DNA from: Salvator merianae
Lineage: Eukaryota > Chordata > Lepidosauria > Squamata > Teiidae
DNA: 64,000 bases
Direction of reading: 5' to 3'
Assembly: GCA_003586115.2 (NCBI GenBank)
Contig: QVOM02000112.1
Span: forward strand, 103,801,174-103,865,173
In this document: in pieces, positions 58,484 through 64,000 of the stretch
Position numbering within the stretch: the first letter of the stretch is position 1
How the letters are laid out: every line of letters starts with the position of its first letter
Made by a program: the position numbers and the translations under genes
Notes under the pieces: generated by a model
What the model was told of the DNA's origin: nothing
The model's database searches: none
What the model saw: the letters and a program-made list of their open reading frames with translations, nothing else

Positions 58484-59347
58484 AGAGGAAGCTCAGAAGT
58501 TCCAGGTTAATGTAGTCTATAATGAATAAATGAAGCACAAATAAAATTGTTAATAATATAATGCCATATTTCACACTAATCTTAAACCACACTGAGCTAC
58601 AAACATAATCATATAAAACAAGAAGATAAGATGAGGCTGTAAGATCACTGTCCTTTTCCAGCTCTTGCTCTCTGTGAGTGTAGTCAATTAGGGATAGTGA
58701 AGGGGTGTCTTCTTGTATCCCTGCACAAAACCACTGTACCCCTTGTGGGCCATTCTCATATTCATAAACATACTGCTCAAGATCTAAAGTGCTTCTGTAT
58801 AGAACATGTTGAGGAGAAAAAAGTTGAACTATTCAAACTACAAAAGAGATACTTATAATTATGTTTGTAGCGCAGTGTGGTTTAAGATTATTGTGAAATA
58901 CAATATTGTATTATTTACAATTTTATTCACACATTATTTATTCATCACAGAATATATTACCCTGAAACTTTTGAATTTCACCTTTGTATTTCAGGTTCAT
59001 TGACTGTTTTTCTTACATACAGTCTTACTTGCAGAAAGGGTCATAATGTGTACTTCCTTATTCCTAATTTCCTTCATCTAGAGTTGCCATATGGAGTCAA
59101 GGTCAGGCTTTCAGTATTGTTAATAAAAATTCAGCATCTGTGGTTTGCTAAAAAGGCAACACTTGCCAAAATCCCCTCTTCTAATCAGAATCCCATATTG
59201 CAATTATATCTACATCCTAAATACATTCCCAAGGAAACAGTCTTCCCAAGTCCAGCTCAAGACACATCATATTGTATGAAAATTGTCATAGTCTGGCTTA
59301 CATTCATCATTGTTTGTTCCTTCACCCATTTTATCCAGCATCGAATA

Positions 59348-59353
59348 TTTATT
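59348..59353 (-). terminator. Candidate PDX1 poly(A) signal AATAAA
   Basis: First canonical AATAAA on the minus strand after the PDX1 stop, about 533 nt downstream of it. Confidence 0.55.
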
Positions 59354-59885
59354 ACATATCAGGCCATGATTTAAATATCCAATTTTAAAAACATTGAATA
59401 GAAGCAGTAGTTTCAAGGGCTTCTTAAGTGCGACTGATTTTTTTCCACAGCAGTAGGAACTAAGATATAGATAAGTTTTAAGAGAAAGAAGCCCTGGTCC
59501 TCTCCTTCTGCCTTTTCATTGATCAGGTGTGAGGAACCTGTTGCCCTTTTTTATCTGCATCCCCTCCAGCTAACATGACCAGATAAGAACAAACTTCTAT
59601 CCTAGGTACATCAGGAGGAGCCTTCCCCTACTTATTGTCCATCTCTGGTTGTTAGACTGTTGGCTGGGCAGATAGTACTTGAGAACCCAGTTTCTTCTTC
59701 AGGCTCACCAGATTGGGGCAGGCTAATCCAGAAGGCCACAGGTTCCTCACTTAGGCTCCAGCAGTCTGAACTCTGCCCATCACCTGCCTCTCTCTTTCAA
59801 GGATGCTGAAGTCACACTGCATGAAGGACTCTGAAGAAGTCCTTGAGGTGTTTCAGAATGGGCTCCAGAGTTTCTAGGTGATGCT
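59348..59885 (-). other. PDX1: PDX1 3' UTR
   Basis: On the minus strand, 538 nt from the stop to the first AATAAA (TTTATT at 59348-59353 on the + strand). It has no recognisable transposon. It is a moderately long 3' UTR; extension past 59348 is possible. Confidence 0.6.
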
Positions 59886-60283
59886 TCATCGTGTTTCCTG
59901 TGGCCGCCTTGGGGACACAGAGGGGCTAGAAGGAAGCAGTTCGAGAGAAACACGATTCATCCCAGGATGATTCTCTTCCACCTCCTCTTTTCCTGGAAGT
60001 TCTCCTGAAGACACTGCACAGTCTTGCTCAGGCTCCTGGTTGCTTCCTCCACTCCCAGCACCTCGTTTTTTATCCTCATCCTTCTTCCATTTCATCCTCC
60101 GGTTCTGGAACCAGATCTTGATGTGCCTCTCAGTCAAGTTCAACATGACAGCAAGTTCCACCCGACGAGGCCTAGAGATGTATTTATTGAAGAGGAACTC
60201 CTTCTCCAGCTCCAAGAGTTGTGCCCTTGTATACGCGGTCCGTGTTCTTTTATTCTCCTCTTGCTCTACCAAGTAAGAGCCCC
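59886..60283 (-). CDS. PDX1: PDX1 coding exon 2 (homeodomain and C-terminus, terminal exon)
   Basis: PDX1 (IPF1) is the pancreas and duodenum homeodomain activator that drives insulin and other islet genes. On the minus strand the exon follows the acceptor ttttttatttcctttag; the first Gly codon is split with exon 1. About 131 codons follow to TGA. The complete homeodomain starts near residue 11 ([20 protein letters not shown]) and ends after recognition helix [15 protein letters not shown], including the His of helix 3 that marks Pdx proteins. The tail has DEDKKRG, then the conserved EPEQDCAV(S)SGE block, known in mammals as a contact region for the PCIF1/SPOP adaptor, and ends SPRRPQETR (mammalian VAPRRPQEPR). 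Gly-, Ala- and Pro-rich expansions of mammals are missing, so the tail is shorter. Exon 1 with the activation domain and the FPWMK hexapeptide is not visible up to 64000. Confidence 0.96.
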
Positions 60284-60388
60284 CTAAAGGAAATAAAAAA
60301 TTCAATATGACACCGAGTGACCATCAGATATAGAAAGAGAATCAGGATAGTCACAGCTCTTGAAAAGTAGCACACTGAAAGAAATATG

Positions 60389-60920
60389 GGCCCTTTCTGC
60401 TCACACCCTTAATCCAGATTAAGGACCCATATAGTTCTCATCAAGGCAAACTAGAACCACACATAACCAGATTCACACATAATATGGATCTAGGAGGCCC
60501 CACACACGATTGGTACAGCTCCAGCTGCTTTAGATGGAGCCTGATCCAGATTAAGGCGGCCTAAATCTGGATCACTGGTAGACCCATTTAATCAGGTCTA
60601 CCAGCAGAACAGCAGACCTGATCCAGAATGTGGGAGGTGTGCAGAAGGCACATCTCCTGTAATGAGGACTACCAGGGGGTGCAGTTCAGCATAGTGCTAT
60701 AGTGTGTTGCCAAAATGCACCTCTCAGAGGCCATGAGGCATGGGGGTGTAGCTGCAAAGCTCGCACGAGCTTCAAGGCTGCAGCACAGGCTAATCCGGAT
60801 CAGTGCCATCAGTGCAGATGACACTGATCCCACCTGTGCCTTCCCATGGTAGAGATCAGTGAGCCTGACTAACCCAGATCCACTGATCCTGACCAACTTC
60901 AGGTAGGTGCAGAAAGGGTC
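60389..60920. mobile_element. 532-bp element with GGCCCTTTCTGC ends, in PDX1 intron 1
   Basis: It starts GGCCCTTTCTGCTCACACCC and ends GGTGCAGAAAGGGTC. The interior has repeated AATCCAGATTA/GATCCAGA arms. It begins about 105 bp upstream of the PDX1 exon 2 acceptor on the minus strand. Flanking triplets do not match. Confidence 0.65.
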
Positions 60921-61917
60921 AAGGATTCAGCTCCTGTCCTGTTTTGGCTCAAGTGTTAAAAAATAAATCTCCCACCTTCAATAAGAAAAAAATAATGTTG
61001 CAAGATGACTATTCATATGACAGCAATAAATACTTCCATCCACTTGCTCTCTTACTGATTGGATCTGAATACATTTGTAGAGAAATGTTTCTGCCTCCTA
61101 GTCGTTCTAAAGCCATACAGGGATTTTAGTAAAATAAATTAATGTGGAAATACACATTAGTAAGACTTCAGTATGTTTTTGTAGATTTTGTTCTGTTATC
61201 AAGAAAGTGTGAAATAATTCACAATCTGATAAGCAGAAGAAACGAATCAAATATTTAATTTCATTCCTGCAGACAAATGTTTAAAGAATTTTAAAATAAA
61301 CTGTTGTACTCTTTAGATGCACACGTAGGCCCCAGCTATACTTGAGTTTTAATCCACCTTTGGTCCACCTTCACAGTGAGGGAACACTGTGACAAGCAGT
61401 TTTTCTTCCACCCTGTCTAATCCAAAGGTGGATTTTCTGGGTTAGATAATTAATAAATGATTAAACTTCAACCTCAAAGAATAAAAATTGCATATATATA
61501 TATAGTGTTAAATTCAAGGTATGTGTAGAAAAGAGAAAGGCATGGTTTGGCAATATATCGTGAGCCACTATTTGAACTAATGCCTTCTCTTTTGTGAGAC
61601 ACTTGAGGGGGGCCATCATTCCCATAGAAATATAGCTGTCTTTTACACTGCCTGTGTTTCAGCAATGGGTTAATGTGCATTTTCAAATCTCTCCCAGGAT
61701 GCGTCTTAGCCTAAAACTGAGGACTGAAACAAGAGGATGAGAATTACAGTATATCTGCCTCATAGCTCTTTGCAGAAGTGATGGAGCATACGTGGAAATA
61801 AAAAGTGCATTGTGTTGGAGTGTGCAATACCTGATGGAACACACTATCTCAATGGCTTCAACCCATAAAACCAATCTGGATCATGGAGTATACATGAGGG
61901 GAAGGACCAATTGACCT

Positions 61918-62300
61918 AGGGCCTTTCTGTGCTTACCTCGCCATGATCCAAACCAGTGGGTCTGGACCAGTAAGGCCCTTTGGTCCAGATCACAGTAAAG
62001 TGTGATCAGGAACAGTGTTGTCTGCACAGCAACACTGTTCCAGACCAGCCCTTGCGCTGGCTGCAAAGTTCACAGAAGCTTTGGGGCTGGCTTCTGAGGC
62101 TCTGATGGCTAGAAATGAAAGTTCTTAGCCTTGGAGCTCCTGGGAGACCTATTTTGGCAGCGAATGAGTCCAGATGAGAGCCTGCTATAATGGGGTCTAC
62201 TGGCAGTCCAGGTCAGGAGCTGCATCACACGCTGTCCTGTGAAGACAGAGCGCACCAGCAGTGAACAAGGCCTCTCTGATCTGCACTACTGTGCAGTCAG
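61918..62300. repeat. Dispersed repeat with AGGGCCTTTCTGTGC left end
   Basis: The left end GGGCCTTTCTGTGCTTACC and inner GATCCAAACCAGTGGGTCTGG / CCTTTGGTCCAGATCAC resemble the element at 60389. The right end is not clear. Confidence 0.4.
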
Positions 62301-63039
62301 AAAAGTCCCTGAAGGGGACCACCAGCCTTTCTGGACGGTGGAAGACCAGAAGTTGCACCAGAAGAGTCAGGCTGTGAACCTTGCCTGCAGCTCAAAATTC
62401 TAGGCAAAGACTAATCATGGAGGTCAGGAGGGGTGTCCAAATGCCACCCAAACTGATTTCTATGAAGGGAGCAGTGTCGGAGTAGTAAATCCTGTATTAA
62501 GGCTCTGGAGGAAGAGGAGGGAGGCCGATCCACCTGGCATATTGGCATGTGCCCAAACAGATCCCTGGCTGACTAGAGGTTGGCCAAAAAAAGTCATGTG
62601 TAAATACAACCAAAGACCAAAAAACACCCCAAAACAGAGTACATTAATAAGAAAACACCAGGCTCTGTATCCAGCCAAAGATTCTAAAGGCACCCCTATT
62701 TACTTCCTGGGCTCCTGGCAAAAAGACAGGCGTGCTCAGTGCTACTTGCCTGCCTTGAACAATGAAGGGGAAATTCAGAAGAGGAATTTGGGCATTTCTT
62801 CCAGGCTGGACGAGCTATATATATGTTTGCAATTCTAAGTAAACCATCCCCATGACCAGTCAGAAATCCTTTAGAATTTTTATTCTTGTTTGTATTTAAT
62901 TTTAAACCTGGAAATATTTTGAAGTTGGTCTCATTCCATTATTTAAAAATAAAGGGAATAGGTTTTGATTAGGTTCACTGGAGACAATGCACTATGTAGA
63001 GTTAACTTCATCCTACTAAAAGAACAAAAGCACATGGAA

Positions 63040-63237
63040 AATGCCACTGCCTCCAGGGTGGAGACACAGGCCGGATGCCTCTAAAGGCCATTTGCAGGGA
63101 GTTGAGAGCAGGCAAAGGTTTTGCCTTTGTCTTCTGCTTGAGATGCCCAGAAGTAACTAGTGCGTCACTGTGTGAGACGGGATGCTAGACTAGATGGGCT
63201 GTGGCCTAATCCAGCAGGGCTCCTCTTATGTTTTTAG
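63040..63237 (+). mobile_element. CR1/L3-type LINE 3' fragment
   Basis: CACTGCCTCCAGGGTGGAGAC, CTGCTTGAGATGCCCAGAAG and CTAGACTAGATGGGCTGTGG, then CTAATCCAGCAGGGCTCC and TTATGTTTTTA. Confidence 0.85.
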
Positions 63238-63404
63238 GTGGCTGCATTTTTTTCATTGTGCTTTGGACCAGCACCATCCTTAACAGGGTGGGCAGATGGA
63301 GCAGAGGGGCTCTTGTACCTTGCATGGAAAAAGGAATTTCAGCACCTGCAATATGTCTTGAAGAAAAGTTCTGCTGAAAATTCCCTTGTCCCTTAATTTA
63401 TTAA

Positions 63405-63632
63405 AGGCACAACCTGGATAGCTTTAAGAAAGGATTGGACAGATTCATGGAGGTCAGGTGTATCAATGGCTACTAGAATGGGTGCCTAGGTATGGCCTCC
63501 AGGTTGGCTAGACAGGCAGGATACCTGTTAAATTGTTTTCAGGGAGTCAAGAGCAGGTGAAACAGGATGCTGGACTAGATGGGCCATGGCCTGATCCAGC
63601 ACAGCTCTTCTCATGCTCTTACATTCTTAACC
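63405..63632 (+). mobile_element. CR1/L3-type LINE 3' fragment
   Basis: ACAACCTGGATAGCTTTAAG, GACAGATTCATGGAGGTCAGG, CAATGGCTACTAGAATGGG, GCTGGACTAGATGGGCCATG and CTCATGCTCTTACATTCTTA. This is a second copy in the same orientation as 63040. Confidence 0.85.
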
Positions 63633-64000
63633 CTGCCTTCATTTCCTTCTGGCACAGTAGCAATGAGAAATTATAGAGGTTCATGAGCAAAATGGATCTC
63701 ACCTCTGCACACAGGCATTTGGTGATTAATCTGGCCTTCTCTTGCTTCTGTATGATTTGTCTTCCCTTTCTTTCTCTTTTACATTTGTGGATTACACTGT
63801 AGATTTTCTTTTTTTCTACTTTAATGAGTTCTTTTAGTTTTCTGTCAGCTCTACAATTTGTAAAGCATCCTGGGAATTAGGTAAAGCTTGGTTTAAAATG
63901 ACAAAATAAAATGCAATCCCCAAAGTTGGCAAGTAGCAAAAAGGTTTCAAAAAAGGGGCACAGGGGTCTATACATTTTCTACAATAATTCCTCATTCATG

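Larger units (their letters stand above)
29791..59347. other. CDX2-PDX1 intergenic region
   Basis: About 29.6 kb between the two convergent genes. Repeats and one CpG island are listed separately. Stretches 32300-33830, 34320-36800, 37180-37950, 39450-40370, 42430-43940, 44420-45190, 45270-46100, 47410-48120, 49425-50200, 52740-53930, 55800-56640, 57090-58020 and 58490-59340 show no credible gene and no element I can name. Short open frames in them have no recognisable domain. Confidence 0.8.
60284..64000 (-). other. PDX1: PDX1 intron 1, 3' part
   Basis: Minus-strand sequence upstream of exon 2. No PDX1 exon 1 is seen, so the intron is longer than 3.7 kb. It carries a 0.5-kb MITE, a MITE fragment (61325-61450) and CR1 pieces; 61450-61910 and 62300-63030 show nothing I can name. 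Confidence 0.8.

Noticed and set aside
59886..60283. A Hox or GSX gene instead of PDX1.
   Set aside because: The helix 3 histidine (RHIKIWF), [18 protein letters not shown] and the EPEQDCAV and PRRPQE motifs are specific to Pdx1.
60305..64000. Search for PDX1 exon 1.
   Set aside because: No minus-strand frame carries the MN..EQYYAATQLYK start or the FPWMK hexapeptide, so it should lie beyond 64000.

Overview
The window is vertebrate genomic DNA from the ParaHox cluster, most likely of a squamate reptile (lizard or snake). Two homeobox genes face each other. CDX2 is on the + strand, with its last two coding exons at 11791-11936 and 28709-28912. PDX1 is on the - strand, with its last coding exon at 59886-60283. 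Their 3' ends point towards each other across about 31 kb. This tail-to-tail order matches the conserved GSX1-PDX1-CDX2 ParaHox arrangement. The first exons of both genes, and GSX1, are not in the window, so both genes are partial here. The reptile assignment rests on CR1-type LINE 3' ends, tRNA-derived SINEs of a kind common in squamates, a GATA/GACA compound microsatellite and a dense population of short inverted-repeat transposons. It is an inference, not a species call.

Layout: 1-11790 is the 3' part of CDX2 intron 1. It opens with a CpG-rich block at about 290-1140 that shows no repeat features and is a candidate enhancer, and then becomes AT-rich and repeat-rich. 11937-28708 is CDX2 intron 2, about 16.8 kb and much longer than the roughly 1 kb I recall for mammals; most of what I can recognise in it is transposon-derived. 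28913 to about 29790 is the CDX2 3' UTR. About 29790-59350 is intergenic, with nested transposons, a 1.2 kb element splitting a CR1 copy, an L1-type insertion with a 20-bp target duplication, and an isolated CpG island at about 38170-39110. About 59350-59885 is the PDX1 3' UTR. 60284-64000 is the 3' part of PDX1 intron 1.

Function: CDX2 is an intestinal and posterior-axis homeodomain activator, and PDX1 is a pancreatic and duodenal homeodomain activator. Their homeodomains are intact in every part visible here. The proteins are compact: CDX2 lacks the Gln/Pro tract of mammals after the homeodomain, and PDX1 lacks the mammalian Gly/Pro expansions but keeps its EPEQDCAV motif.

The main non-genic finding is a swarm of short non-autonomous DNA elements. 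Their ends mostly start GG (for example GGCCCTTTCTGCAC, GGGTGATTCC, GGCTGCATCC, GGGTGTGTTCAGAC). I could pair 3-bp direct repeats exactly at the ends of thirteen copies (AAG, CTT, AAA, ATA, TTA, TAT, TCA, TAA, GAT). That pattern points to a PIF/Harbinger-like mobiliser. No transposase gene is visible in the window. Several copies are nested, giving a relative order of insertion. No tRNA, rRNA, CRISPR array or complete protein-coding gene was found.
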